Origin: Diphasiastrum complanatum
Lineage: Eukaryota; Streptophyta; Lycopodiopsida; Lycopodiales; Lycopodiaceae
Reading direction: 5' to 3'
Assembly (NCBI GenBank): GCA_029204225.1
Contig: CM055099.1
Coordinates: 60,361,919-60,425,918, forward strand
DNA length: 64,000 bases
Shown piece after piece: positions 40,580 to 52,691 of this stretch. The notes under the pieces are model-generated. The model saw only the letters and a list, made by a program, of their open reading frames with translations, made no database searches and was not told the DNA's origin. Within the stretch, counting starts at the first letter, position 1; every line of letters begins with the position of its first letter. Both the position numbers and the translations under genes were made by a program.

Positions 40580-41229
40580 CATGGACACTCCCGAGTGTGT
40601 GCGAAGCAACCCTTCATACATCACCCCAGAGGGTGAGAACCAACCTGCAAGGAGTAGGAGGTTGAATAGGAAGCGACAAGCAATGCGTAGGGCGTTGTCG
40701 CTTGCACTTGTAGTTTGTGTCGTTGAGGATGCGACATGTTCGACCGCAAGTTTGGTTTCAAACTTGCAAAGCGTCAAGCACATATTGATTGTTAGTGTTG
40801 GTGGTGTGGGTAGTTCAGGGGGGAGTTGTCATGCCAGAGCATGTGCATGGCAATGCCATGTATAGAACGCCGGAGTTGGAGTCAAGATCAGAGAGGAAGA
40901 GTATATTAGAGCAGAGGAGAGGAGTGAAGAGGAGGCTTCTCCCTCGCGAGCTGGAGCAGGTTCAGCAGGGTGTTCATAGGGATGTAGTTTGTTCAGCCAC
41001 CGTTGCAAGTGTTGACGATGACACTCCTCTTGGAGTAGATGTTGGTTTGCATGTGAGAGGGTTAGAGTCTGGGGAGGATATTACACCAAGTAGTTTGGGA
41101 GTAGGGTCAATCACACAGGTCTGCTCGCCTATGAGAGGAGGACAATCGATTTACGGATGTGGATGGAGTGGCGAGGTACACTCAAAACATTGTGTATTCA
41201 GAAGTGTTGTAGTAGTAAGTTTGAAGTGA
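40580..41229 (+). other. Possible coding remnant, unrecognised
   Basis: GC content is clearly higher than in the flanks, and two overlapping plus-strand frames are open (40581-40865, 94 codons; 40789-41229, 146 codons). The first is Arg-rich (SRRLNRKRQAMRRAL); the second has SERKSILEQRRGVKRRLL. They could be exons or a frameshifted remnant of one gene. I recognise no family. Confidence 0.3.
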
Positions 41230-41257
41230 TGTCGATGGTTTATGGGTATGAGATGCA

Positions 41258-41345
41258 AGGTACAGTTAGAGTTAGAATTGGAGTTAGACTTAGCATTTGG
41301 GATGTAAGATAGAGTCAGAGGTAGAGTTCGAGTTAGAGTTATTTT
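41258..41345. repeat. Degenerate GAGTTA hexamer repeat
   Basis: GTTAGAGTTAGAATTGGAGT and similar words over about 90 bp. Confidence 0.6.
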
Positions 41346-41477
41346 ACGGTTAATAGATTTGGAGAGAAATACTTGTCAAATATTGTACACGGAGAAGGTT
41401 GTGTAGTAGGAGGTTCTTGGATATAGTCAAGATTTGGAGTTCAGTATTTGATTTGACATAAGGCTTATACTAACTTT

Positions 41478-41873
41478 GTGTTTCTTTTTTGTAGATTTCG
41501 TCGAGTTGACTGTTGGAATGAGCAAGTATCTTCATTCCAACTTGCTATTGACTATGTTTTAGAGAATTGCATTAAGTTAACGAGTGTGTATGTTTTTGCA
41601 AATGATGAAGGTCATTGTCAATCAAAGAACTTTCGTGCGGGACTTTATGGAGCGGTTTGTTTTGCGAGATGGCGAACACATCCGCACAATTATTTGGTTG
41701 TTGCAGCTATACGCGAAGTTTTCAAAAGATTTACAAGATGTCGGATATTTGATTCCATGAGAAGACCATATGCTATTATTGTGGATTTGTTTGTACAAAA
41801 GCTAACATACATTTATAGAACATTATTGGTTATTGAGTTTTTAAATAAAAATATAATAGATTTGTTCTTTTAA
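41478..41873 (+). other. Unrecognised 131-codon frame
   Basis: An open frame with no motif I recognise. It follows a pyrimidine stretch and TAG at 41492 (TTTCTTTTTTGTAG), which would suit a splice acceptor, so it could be the last exon of whatever lies at 40580-41229. This is speculative. Confidence 0.25.
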
Positions 41874-42132
41874 ATTTTATGTATGTCGAATGTCTTTTTT
41901 TCTTGATTGATTTGCACTTAACTAAATGTTGTACCCATACTAATGCATCTTTCACACATTTTTTGTAGTGAATATGTGGTTTTACATGTATTCTACACAT
42001 AGAATGGCTTTACATGTTTATATGCATAAATAGCTCGAAGTGGCTAATCTTTTGAAATTTGCATTGCATGTGATTATAAACCACATATTAAAATTTTGAA
42101 ATTCAGAGCATGGTCTTCTGAAATGTATGTAC
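41874..42132. other. No recognisable gene
   Basis: AT-rich. Confidence 0.5.
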
Positions 42133-42410
<278 letters not shown>

Positions 42411-43590
42411 GTTTTGAAACTCTAAAAAATTTGATAATGCACTGAATTCATTCACAGCCTATCGCTAATTGTAACCATTCAAGAATATAGTGACCACAAT
42501 GTCCAACAGATGTAGTCACTAATATAAACTAGTTTTTTTTAACTGTGATAACATATAACCATTGATTGTAACAATTATGATTAATATTTTAACTTGAATT
42601 TTTTTATTTTGGGCAACAATGTACTCGATGCGTAATGGTTAAGAAGTTATGTGATGCTTGAGACTTTGCATGGTCCATTATGGTAATGAGGCTTGTAAGA
42701 TGGAAATCATCAATGATGAAGCTTACATTTCTAAGGCTCTTGAGAAGAGTAAAATGGTGGGTAATCAGCCAGCTACATTTTCCTTGCAAATGACATATTC
42801 GAAAGTGACCAAGGACAAGTTCTCATGCATTTCTAAATTGGTAACACAAGATTTAGTATGCATGATGCTAGAACTAAATATCCTTTTTCACCATTGTGAT
42901 GCTTTGGAGTGATGAATGCAACCACACATGCACATACTTGGATCCATGGAGGTAATCTTGTATAACATGGTTTCATACGCACTCAAGGTACCTTGGATGT
43001 CACACCTAGTGCCTTAAAATCACAAATGACATCTTAAAGGTCACACAAGGGACACATTACAAGTCACACATGGGAGATTAATGGTCACACAATACTTCAT
43101 AGACACCACGCATGAACATGAATGCTTTGAACGAACAACTACAAGCATATCATTATGGTGTTCTAGTTGTTTCGCCCCAAAAATGTTCCACATACCCATA
43201 GGATTGGCCAAAGCATTATAGCTAACAATAAAAAAAAAATTTATTTAGAAATATTCTTCCTTTTGGCAATCCACGAATTCAACTAATATACCATCGATAG
43301 CTACAACACAAATAATTTCCAATTAGTATCCTCAAATCTCTTCAAATTTTGCAAAACACAATGTGGCTGAATTTCAAGGCTCTGGCTCTCAAATTGCAAC
43401 ATGCAGCTTCCACTACATATTTGGCAAAATTGTCCACTAAAAACAAGCAATAGAGAATAATACTTGGTTAAAAGAGACTCGCCTTCTAAAAACAACTATT
43501 TGTAGTAGAAAGTTCTTGCATGTTGCCACATGAAAATAGATACTCACACCTAAACAGCAGCCCATAACAGCAAGTTCCTAAATTATTCTA
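42411..43590. other. No recognisable gene
   Basis: AT-rich. Around 42995-43095 the phrase GGTCACAC / AAGTCACACA recurs loosely. No gene seen. Confidence 0.5.
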
Positions 43591-44607
43591 ATCCAAAGCA
43601 TAGTTGCAACGAATCGCGATTCATTGTGTCCGCGATTCGCGAATCGCGATTTTAAACCCAGAATCGCAAAAAACAAAAAAAATTGGAAAAATAGCCTATG
43701 GCTGAAATTTTTTCAGGGGAATGGTCAAACTAGCGTTTTGCCTCTCAGAATTGCAATAGATGAAACACTAACAGATCTTATTTTCAATAGCTAAGATCTT
43801 ATTTTCAATAGCTATCTGGTTGTTATTAGCTTGGTTTTCAATAAATGTTAATCCTACAGTTTGGACTATCAACTGTATAGATGATGATCACTTTTGCAAT
43901 CATTTCACTGGAGATGTGAGTGCAATGTACATACAATTGGGAGCATAGATATTGGGCCCTTCTCGACGCGCATTTGGACCCCATTTTTATCTTAGGGAGA
44001 GCGATAGCATTTTTATCTACAGTGTCTATATAGCAGGAAGTGCTAGAAAGTTCAAGGGGTTCAGTAGCCCCCCAATAAACAAGGGGTCCGGGGAGCGGTA
44101 GCCCCCCGGTGGGGGGTTTGGGGGGCAACGCCCCCCAACAACAAGGTCCAAGGGCCTCTTTATGATTTGGCCTTCCAACTCCCTGAGTGAAAACACACTT
44201 TTTGGTGTTTCGCATCCCCTTGGTCCTTTGGCTGTTCGCTCTCTCAGCATTCTATTAAATCAAAGTCTATTCTATATCGCCATTGAAGCCCTTCTCCACA
44301 GTGCATGGTTGGATAACACCATCATATGTACTTGCTTTATTATAATCAAAATTTCAAATTCATGTTCATTGTTTCTTGTCTACAGTAAACTACGTTGTCA
44401 ATTATAATAGGATTAATGCACCTAAACTGGACCACCCTGCACCCAAAACAATTGGCAAACTACACAGTCATAATGCTCTCAATCAGAGCTTTCATCTGAT
44501 ACCCATATTGCCTTAAAAGATTTCAAAAAAAAAAACAATTCTGGAAAAATCGCCGAAATGCGATTCTGAATCGCGATTCTGAATCGTGGTGCACCTATGA
44601 TCCAGAG
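43591..44607. mobile_element. 1-kb non-autonomous hAT element
   Basis: Termini CATAGTTGCAACGA at 43599 and, on the other strand, CATAGGTGCACCACGA ending at 44599 are imperfect inverted repeats. The flanking 8-mers are ATCCAAAG (43591-43598) and ATCCAGAG (44600-44607), an 8-bp target duplication with one change, as expected of hAT. Subterminal regions are packed with ATTCGCGAATCGCGAT-like words. The 3' subterminal 150 bp match those of the 4.4-kb hAT at 53113-57553, so this is a deletion derivative or relative. It encodes no transposase. Confidence 0.82.
44026..44150. repeat. G/C-run block inside the 1-kb hAT element
   Basis: Alternating runs of four to six G or C (GGGGTCCGGGGAGCGG, AGCCCCCCGGTGGGGGG, GGGGGGCAACGCCCCCC) form hairpins and could form a G-quadruplex. 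Confidence 0.7.
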
Positions 44608-46600
44608 TGGTCTAGAACCATAAGCTTGCACTAAAACATTCTGAGCACTCGTAAGATCCTAATGTTCGTTTTCTCCATCACAATCCAAAAATCCCAAAAT
44701 TCTTCCAAATAATCCACTTTCCATCCCAGTTTGAAATGCAGCAACAAGCCACATTCTTATTTGGAATTTGCTTCACAAACTGACTCAAATTTTTGCTTTA
44801 TCAAGCTATCTTTCGGTATCATTACTTTAAACAGACTTACTATAAAGTCATGTAAGATGCAAATATATATATGGGGGTTCATTTGAAAAAGATGTGAAAC
44901 CTCCAAAATGTCACATCAATGCCTTCTAACCCTGATAGATGTGAAGCCTTGCCATTTTCAACTTAATCACAAGAGACTAAGATGCACATTGATTATTCAC
45001 TCACACAAGGTAATGTAACATTGAGTTTAAAATTATGAACACTCAATAGACTGAGATCATACCCACGACACAGATGAGCGTAGTGGCAGCTATATACAAA
45101 TATACAACAAATGTAGCTCAAAAATAGATTTTCTTTAACTCAATTGAAGAATGTCATTTTCATATTTTGTACCACTTCTGCCTCGTATAGAAGTTCCAAT
45201 GAAGAATATAGCCACAATTTGGGAGCTTGAAGTGGAAGGAACTACATGTACCAACCTGAATAATGGTACTGGAGGAAGCAACTTCCCAAAGCTGCAATAC
45301 GCATATGTCATGAATGAGTAATTTCCTACACACGAGCTAGAGTGTGAAAGTAGGTCCAAAATTATGTTTTGAGATATTGGCTGGTCATTCACTATCCTCA
45401 GCAGCTGCATAGCTGTGTGCATAGCTGTGCCACTGCAGATACAGCTCAACACATTCAAACTAGCATCTAATATTGAGAACCCAGAGAAAGAAGGCCCCAA
45501 TAAAGCGATCAATTATAATTCAAAAACTCAACCAGTGAGAGAAGGTAAAGCAAGATATGCATCAATGTCTCTAGCATGAAAAAAGAACAGAGAAATGGCT
45601 GCTTCTCATTGTATGCTTTTGAGGTACATATAACCACCAACCTTCTACTTAGGCGGAATTGTTCCTCTCACTGGCTTCAACTATGTAACTTTTGTTCTTG
45701 TAAGTTTGCAATGGATGATCCAATTTCATGCCAGTTGCACCTGATATTGTAAGAGACAAACGAGCACAAATGCTGAAGTAAAGTTCGAGAAATGCTGCAG
45801 CTTCAAACAGATGCAACTTCTCAAGTATGCTCCTCAAAAAATTGAGTATTCATTTCCCTTCTTCTGGCTCTCCAATAAAACTCTCCTGATCAAGAAAGCA
45901 ACCCCACCTAAGAACATTTCAGCCAAGCAAACAAACAGAATGATAAGTCTCAGTCAACGTTTTTCTGGCATAACTGAAAAGAATACAGAAATTTTTTATA
46001 TGATGCATGTACCATACCTGAAGCCAAATTCCTGCAAAATGGTCATTAAAGCTCTGTTTTAGAAACTTGACCATTGCTAGAAAGTATGACCAGCTTGAAC
46101 CTGATTAAAATCTGCATATGGTCAGGAAATTTAGTTCAGATAAAAATACTGGATCATTCAACTGTTCAATAAGATAATCAGTAGCATTGTGAACTCTCGA
46201 CAAATTCTTGACCACAGAATGGTAGTCACATACATCCCCATCTACACATAATACGAAAACAGATCTCTAGCAACAGTTTGTACAGGACCTTTCAATCTTG
46301 TGAATTTGTGATACCAAAAGAAGGAAAATTTCCAGCCTTCCAGAGAGACTGTAAATCACATTACAATGTTTAAACTAACTCATATGCTCCCGATGGCTCA
46401 TCTTAGAGCTCATACCAAGATTTGAGTCGTCCAGTCTCCAAAACATTGCATGTTTAGAAAGTTCTCCTGGTCAAGATAAAAGCAATTACAGAAGTTTAGG
46501 ACCAATGGCCATTCATAATCCATGGGCTGCCAAATCCAGCCAGCTTGCAAAATATGACATACAGGATGATTCTCATCTTTGACGAACAAAAGCTAGTTTG
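44608..46600. other. Downstream flank of the PHD gene; no clear gene
   Basis: Contains the likely 3' UTR of the minus-strand PHD gene. A 125-codon minus frame at 45135-45512 has no motif I recognise, and I do not call it. Confidence 0.45.
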
Positions 46601-47481
46601 TCATCCTATTTCACAATTAGCCGTTGTCGATTCACAGATGAGACCAAATAGACCACCTTCCTCAGTTGCATGCCCACTTTTCAAACTTCTATCAAAAATG
46701 TCCATACTCTCAGCATCCTGAGACATTAGTATGCCAGGTTGGAGATTTCCATTATCATTAAGAACCGCTGATGAGATGTGCTCATTGATTGATACATCTG
46801 AAGGCCAATTGAGATTAAAATCCATTTCAGTAAAAGGGACATTCTCAACCATATCATCTTCGGAAGAAAGAAGCTCCAAGAATGATAATGGCCCTCGACA
46901 AGGCAGTTGAGGTAAGTAATTTGCAGGACCCCCAGCTTGAAAATTAGGTTGTGCCCTTTCATGCTCAGAGGTATCATAACTATTGGTCTGCATACCTGAT
47001 TGTTCACATACTTGCACATTGTTGCACTCTGATGCATCAGCATCAGGACTGAAAAATTCATTCTGCAGACTTGCCCAATCAAAATCTGGCACAGGAACAA
47101 TATTATGAGTCTTTACTAAGTCAATTGTGGTCAAAGGCACTTCAGTATCTGGTTTCCAGCCAGTGGTGAATCCTTCTTGAACTAAAAAGTCTATGGATGG
47201 TGCCACTGCAAGTTCATCAACTTCTTCTGATACTGGAATTGTAATATTAGCAATGACACATGGATCCAAATCAATGTTACCAACTAGCTGCCTGTCGTCC
47301 CCAGTCATGGCCTTGACATGGTCTGAGGATACTTGTGAAAACAGGTAGCTGTGATCAGAATCTTTTCTGCCAACATATGGACATTCTGGAGGTCCCTTCT
47401 TGCGACACTTGTAGCACTTGAAACCTGCTAATAAAAGAAGCTTCTCCTCTGACACCCCAAATCCATCTGCATGAAACCACT
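46601..47481 (-). CDS. PHD gene, last exon
   Basis: 881 nt. It opens after TTGCAG, completing a Glu codon, with EWFHADGFG, supplies the last ligands of the second PHD finger (H, then CYKC), and runs into an acidic, Ser/Asp-rich C-terminus ending TANCEIG. PTM itself has C-terminal membrane helices. I see none here, so this may be a soluble paralogue. Confidence 0.85.
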
Positions 47482-50400
47482 CTGCAAGGACAAAACATGA
47501 TACAGGTTAAGAAACAAAACTTAGAGATAGAGTCCAAAGATTACATCTGACTTGAAACATCTTTATGTAAACATTACTTAAATGAAAAGCAACCAAGAAA
47601 AGCAAATACCAAAGCCAATTATATCAAGCATTTATGCATGCTTCCATACGTAGATGTGTGGATACGTATGCATACACTCAATATTGAGTGGTTACATAAG
47701 CACATAGAATAATCACATCAGCTGCCTCGATCAAAAGCCTTCGTCCTCTCCATAGGCAGTGCATGTAATTGAAACGAAGTACCATGGAGAAGCCATAGCC
47801 TAGATGCAGATTCCAGCTGATATCAATTTTATGCCCAAGGATAGCATCCAACAATAAAAACCTTTCTGGACTCCACCCACAAAGTCTTGAACTATAGCAT
47901 GAAATTCCTACTCCTGTCATCGGCACGTAAGAGTAGGTGCAGGTCACACGCATAAAGATATGGCCATGGTAAATTTCGTACATTTACATAAAGACCAACA
48001 TGATGAGTTTCTCACTTCTTGAAGGGCTAGGGGAAAACTTAACCATGATGAAGGCCTGCAACTAAGAAAAAATTTTATTGATTGAAGTTTCTACTTCCTC
48101 TTCAAAAAATAAAAAATTAGATATCAACCAGCTTGCTCGAGCTCTTGGATCCTGCTTTTGTTGAAGAATTGATGTCTCATGATCCCTCATCATCTTTGTT
48201 GAATGAAATCTATAAATCGATATCAAGATCTCAGCTCAAATTGAATAGTGTTGGATACCTAGGGATCATGCATGTTTGGACAACCCTTGGAAATGGGAAC
48301 ATTTTCGAGAAAGTGGGAACATCACGTGTCATTTGAAAATATAAAATGATAAAAGTGTAAATGTTTTAATTTTTTTTAACTTCATAGTACACACATTCAA
48401 ATTTAAGATATATATACACGAACTTACCCAATTTTGAAGGCAGAATGCAAATTAAATGAAAACATTGTTCCTTGTGTTTGGGTATGCGGGATCGAGTTCC
48501 CCCCTCTCTGTGTAAGCTTATCCAAAAAGCTTTTTCGAAACTTAGCCAAAATTAGAAAGCTTTTGGATCATAACACTCCCCTTGGATACAACTATCCAAG
48601 TCCAACAATGCAAAAATCGACCTAACCTGAGTCCTACAGATCAAAAGCACCTACAAAGCATTGCTGCTTCTGTTACTCTCAAACTCACATGTTACACAAC
48701 CTACTCTAATACCATGATCAATCAAGACCTAACTATGGAGCTTCAATACTAGATCAACCATGAAAGCTTGAGAAAGGTAGCTATGGAAAACATCAAACAC
48801 AAGAGAGATTGCTTAAGCACCTCACAACACCAAAACTTACAAGAGAGAATGAATTGCTTAAAAGAGAGGGGAGGGGTGGGTCCTCCTAATCCTTTATGTG
48901 GTAAGCACCTCAAGTACATGCATGGAAAGTATAGGTGGCAACCATATGATTGAGCTACTTGGCCAAGTGGGCTCCCCTATTCTTTTTTGGGTATGTGTTG
49001 TTGAATGAAGAGGTTTTCAATACTCACAATGGAGGTACCCATTATGGATTGGATGAAAAATCTCATCCCTATACTCCCATATGTTGATGATGTGGTTCTA
49101 GCATCTTCTTGAGTGGGCCAACAAAGACTTTAAATGCATGAATTCGATCTTCTCAAGGGAAAGGTCTAGAAGTGCACATAGCAAAAACCAATGCGATGGT
49201 CCGTAACATATCTCAACCATTTATGCAAAAGCAAAGTTCTGAACTAGGACACCAATTCTTGGAGGCTATTTCCTCCTATACATATCTTCTTGTGCGCTTC
49301 AAGGACTGATTTTCACCATGCAACCATCAATTGACTGGGAAAGCGTCGATCTTCGATACCATGGAGTAGTTTTGTTCCACCAAGTACATCCAAAAAGTGA
49401 TGAGGAAGTCACTTCTTTGCTACCTTCATCATCGTGCCCAGAACAATGCATGCATCAAAAATAAGAATATGGGGTATAATAAATTTGATTGAATGTGATT
49501 TTCTCATCTTCAAACATGGATGAGTTGCAGTAAACCATGCAATTCTTTGCCCATAATACAAAAATTTGCAAGATAAAGTTAGGACTATGAACATCCCTTA
49601 ATGTGAAGAAAACAGTTTAGAAAAATAAATGTTGTGCATCCTTAAGGCAAAAAGTTCAGAAGAGTATGCACCTTTACAGAATTCACAACCAATGTACATG
49701 AAAGCTGGATTATAGGGCTGAGAACAAAGACAGCAGATCGGACCCCTTAGGTGATCAGTTCCATGCTGTCCAACAAGCACAATCTTATCTCGTCTGAAGG
49801 TTAGAAGATCAGCTTCTGGCTTGACTTTCCTCCACAAAATCCCATTTTTGTGAACATACAAGTTGCTAGTTCTTTTCTTACGCTGAACATGAACCAACCC
49901 CACAGAATTTAAGTTGGTACTTCCTTGGTCTTTAGGCATCTCCGAAATAGGTTTAAGGTCTTCCACCTTTCCTTTCCTGTTTGCCTGTGAAACCTTCGAT
50001 GAATATAAGTTTGTATTCTGACTTAGTGAGATAGATTTTGGTTTACGGCCACGTTTGTTCTTCCTTGGAATCAAACATCTACTGCAGGTGAAGCTATCGA
50101 CTTGACTAGAAGCCTCCACACATTCCTTATGGAAAGTAACTGCACCAAAAGGATCGACAGTAAAATACTGCTACATCCTGCTTGCAAAACCCAACTAGCA
50201 ATACAAAATTATATTGAGAAAAATTTACCTGCCCATTGAATCAATTCAACGCAATACAACCACCCAATTGGACTATGATATAAAAAAACAAAATTAAAGA
50301 GTTTGGTGCTATACGTACCACAACATTTCTGACACTGAACAAGTTGCCTGCAAGCAGAAAATTTTCTGTTAGACAAAAACACAAATGACAATAAACTCAA

Positions 50401-51967
50401 CATCCATTTGTTCATCGTCATAGCAAAATAGTTGTAAAAGACAAAGTTCATAAACAATGACAGGTTTTTCAGAATGTTTTTATAACATGGTATAGCCCTG
50501 AGAGCTTGCAAGGGACTGTGCTTTCTCTGTTTACTAAAAGTTTGACAGTCTCCTCCTGTAGTAGCTGTAAGATAGACTGGCTAAGATGTCTATGGAGCGC
50601 ATTCAAAGGCATCACCATGCTTGAAGGCATCTGGAAATTTTAAGTTGAAATCCTCTCAATGCATTGAAAATTTGAAACAAAAGCCAGAAATTAGAGCATG
50701 ACATAACTATTTAATAGCACATTTGTCAAAAGTCCTCATATGTTTCAAGAAACGCTAGATAAAGAGTTCTAAAAATCTCAAACAGATGTAATCCTTGCAA
50801 CTATAAGCAAAAGCAGCTCATTTAGAAAAGGCATCAACAGGACAAACCTTGCAAAAATAACTGATTTGCAAGATGCGCACTTCCAGCTAGAGGAATCATT
50901 ATTGTCATCTAATTGTATGTGTTTTTGCAAAAGCATACTCAAACGATCTGTTTTTGAAAGCCTCAAATTTTGCCTCTTTCCCTTTCTTCCTCTTGCAGAC
51001 TTTGAAAGCTTACTAGGATAAAGCTTCCTCAGTTGCTCTTCAAAATCTTTCAGCAAATAGAGAGGTACATCATCCTCATTTAACCAAACCTGATCACCTT
51101 TCTGTGTTGTGTCTTTAAAGCTGGAGCCTGAAGTCAAGGTCCACATGGGATTTAATTTGGATGGAGATTTTACGCCCTTCATCTTGACACCTTTAAGAAC
51201 CCCAGTATGTTTGCCTTCAGAATCCATCAGATAGAGGTAAAAACCACTATGCAACACCTTTGCATGAATCCGAAGCTTTTTAAGTGCTGCAGAATTAGTG
51301 CCCGTTCCAAAGCTATCTGCGTCAGATTTACTTTCAGGAGTAGATAGATCATGCCATCTTATATGTGCATCCAAGTAGCGAATCTAACTCACAAACAGCA
51401 GACATAAAAACGTGATATTACAAACTTATCGCACCATCCATCAAAGAAAGCACCATAAATCAAAGCTATCTGCGTCAGATTTACTTTCAGGAGTAGATAG
51501 ATCATGCCACCTTATATGTGCATCCAAGTAGCGAATCTAACTCACAAACAGCAGACATAAAAACGTGATATTACAAACTTATCGCACCATCCATCAAAGA
51601 AAGCACCATAAATCAAATAGAACTCAAAACGTTTTCCAAAAGAATTAGGTGATTAACCGTGAAAACTATAGATCTTTAGAAGACGATACGGTATAGCTGT
51701 AAACAGAAAAGAAGAACACATAATTGCTTGTCATATCGCAAAACTCGAATATGATGCAATGATTAAGCATCAGAACACAAAGTACCAAAATTTCCAGAGA
51801 TTTTTGTATTGTGAATACTGCATAACAGATTAACTAAAATACCTGTAGAGCAAGCTGTGAGATGGAGTGTGCTGACTCAACTCTAGCTCGCCAAGCACAG
51901 AGTCTGGACCGGCGAGGACACTCCAACCCCTCAGAGTATATGAGCCCTGGAATTTCCTTCACTCCTC
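46601..51967 (-). CDS. DDT/PHD-finger chromatin protein, PTM-like (3' exons)
   Basis: Five minus-strand exons join in phase with GT-AG borders: 51843-51967, 50848-51383, 50319-50347, 49672-50139, 46601-47481 (stop TGA). They give about 679 codons. In order: VKEIPGLIYSEGLECPRRSR and RARVESAHSISQLALQ, then IRYLDAHIRWHDL, both typical of plant DDT-PHD proteins of the PTM group. A first PHD finger follows (CASC..., CQKC, HKEC, CSRC) and a basic KNKRGRKPK. A second PHD finger is split between the last two exons (ICCLCSQPYN, CEFC, EWFHAD, CYKC) and ends PECPY. A 230-residue acidic tail with no membrane helix closes the protein. PHD fingers read histone H3 tails, so a nuclear role is likely. The 5' exons (DDT domain, start) are not in the visible sequence. 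Confidence 0.87.
47482..49671 (-). other. Intron of the PHD gene (2.2 kb)
   Basis: Donor GTGCATAC at 49671, acceptor TTGCAG at 47482. It holds a LINE RT remnant (49060-49345) and otherwise unremarkable DNA. Confidence 0.8.
49060..49345 (+). pseudogene. LINE reverse transcriptase remnant
   Basis: The plus strand contains LPYVDDVVLASS followed, with frameshifts, by VHIAKTNAMVRN and then LEAISSYTYLLVRFK. This is the order seen in plant LINE RT: the YADD box, a VNxxKTKxMV block and SYxYLGVxF. Multiple stops. It is antisense to the host gene, inside its intron. Confidence 0.6.
49672..50139 (-). CDS. PHD gene, penultimate exon
   Basis: 468 nt. It starts after GTGCAG with VTFHKECVEASS, the His and Cys ligands of the first PHD finger, then TCSRC, a basic KNKRGRKPK nuclear-localisation-like run, a linker with LYVHKNGILWRKVKPE, and the start of the second PHD finger to CEFCK. 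Donor GTGCATAC. Confidence 0.85.
50319..50347 (-). CDS. PHD gene, 29-nt microexon
   Basis: Lies between TTGCAG and GTACGTAT and encodes RQLVQCQKCC with split codons at both ends. It supplies two Cys ligands of the first PHD finger. Without it the finger is broken and the frame is lost. Confidence 0.8.
50848..51383 (-). CDS. PHD gene, second visible exon
   Basis: 536 nt from IRYLDAHIRWHDL to the first PHD pair WKCASCKSVIFA. Acceptor GAGTTAG, donor GTTTGTCC. Its first ~75 nt and acceptor are duplicated upstream (51461-51617). Confidence 0.85.
51308..51617 (-). repeat. 153-bp tandem duplication of a splice acceptor and exon start
   Basis: 51308-51460 recurs at 51461-51617 with one visible substitution (CCATCTTATATG to CCACCTTATATG). 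The unit holds intron sequence, the acceptor and about 25 codons of exon. Confidence 0.9.
51843..51967 (-). CDS. PHD gene, first visible exon
   Basis: 125 nt, acceptor TTCTTAG, donor GTATTT. It encodes GVKEIPGLIYSEG through SISQLALQ. It needs one nucleotide from an upstream exon, so the gene continues beyond 52 kb. Confidence 0.82.
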
Positions 51968-52691
51968 CTAAGAATTGTACAGTCAAGGAGATGGATGACA
52001 TAAATCTCCAAAAGCAATATTGAAAAACTGTATTCTTTGTGCTTATCTGAAGAAAGAAACTTAATTGAATGTACAGGCATTTCAGAACCTTTGTGTCTAT
52101 GCTTAAGCCCTTAAAAGAAACACGTATGTCCCTGCATACTCTATGGCACAAGTCCATAATGTATGGAGTTATGACCCTGATTGATCCCAGTTAACAAGCT
52201 CCAACCACACGTTAAAGGATCTCCAGCAGTGGTTAGACCCTATCAACTCCAGTAATCAATACAAGCTGATATCACTAGTAAGGGGTAAAGTTGACTTACG
52301 GTTTGTGGATTTAAAACATGGCATAGGAGTGTAGCATTACTAAATAGGGGAGGGGGACAAGTTTCCACTCTATGAGTACATGTAGCTGACCTAAGGCAAG
52401 TAATTATTGCAATCAGTGCTCTCCTCATGCTCTAGTGAGAGTTATTGTCATCTACCCGACATTTAGATGTACATCTCGTTTCAAGACAGCTTTGGTAGTA
52501 TGGGTGTCATGCCCACGACTGATCTCGGATTGTTTATCCTGCTAGAGGTCAATAGGCCTACCTCGACCCATAAGTTAATTATGATTGTGATGGGTTTGGG
52601 GCCCTCATGTGCATATGGTCATAATTAATGGTTGGAGGCCTAAACTCATGATGGTGGATTATTATGGGTCTATCAGTGAGTCATAGGGGAA
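51968..52691 (-). other. Probable intron of the PHD gene; edge of the Gypsy nest
   Basis: No further exon was recognised. From about 52505 (TGTCATGCCCACGAC) the composition changes, and Gypsy pol begins by 52692. Confidence 0.5.

Noticed and set aside
45135-45512. 125-codon minus frame downstream of the PHD gene.
   Set aside because: No motif, no splice signal tying it to a gene, and biased toward hydrophobic residues as in random AT-rich frames.
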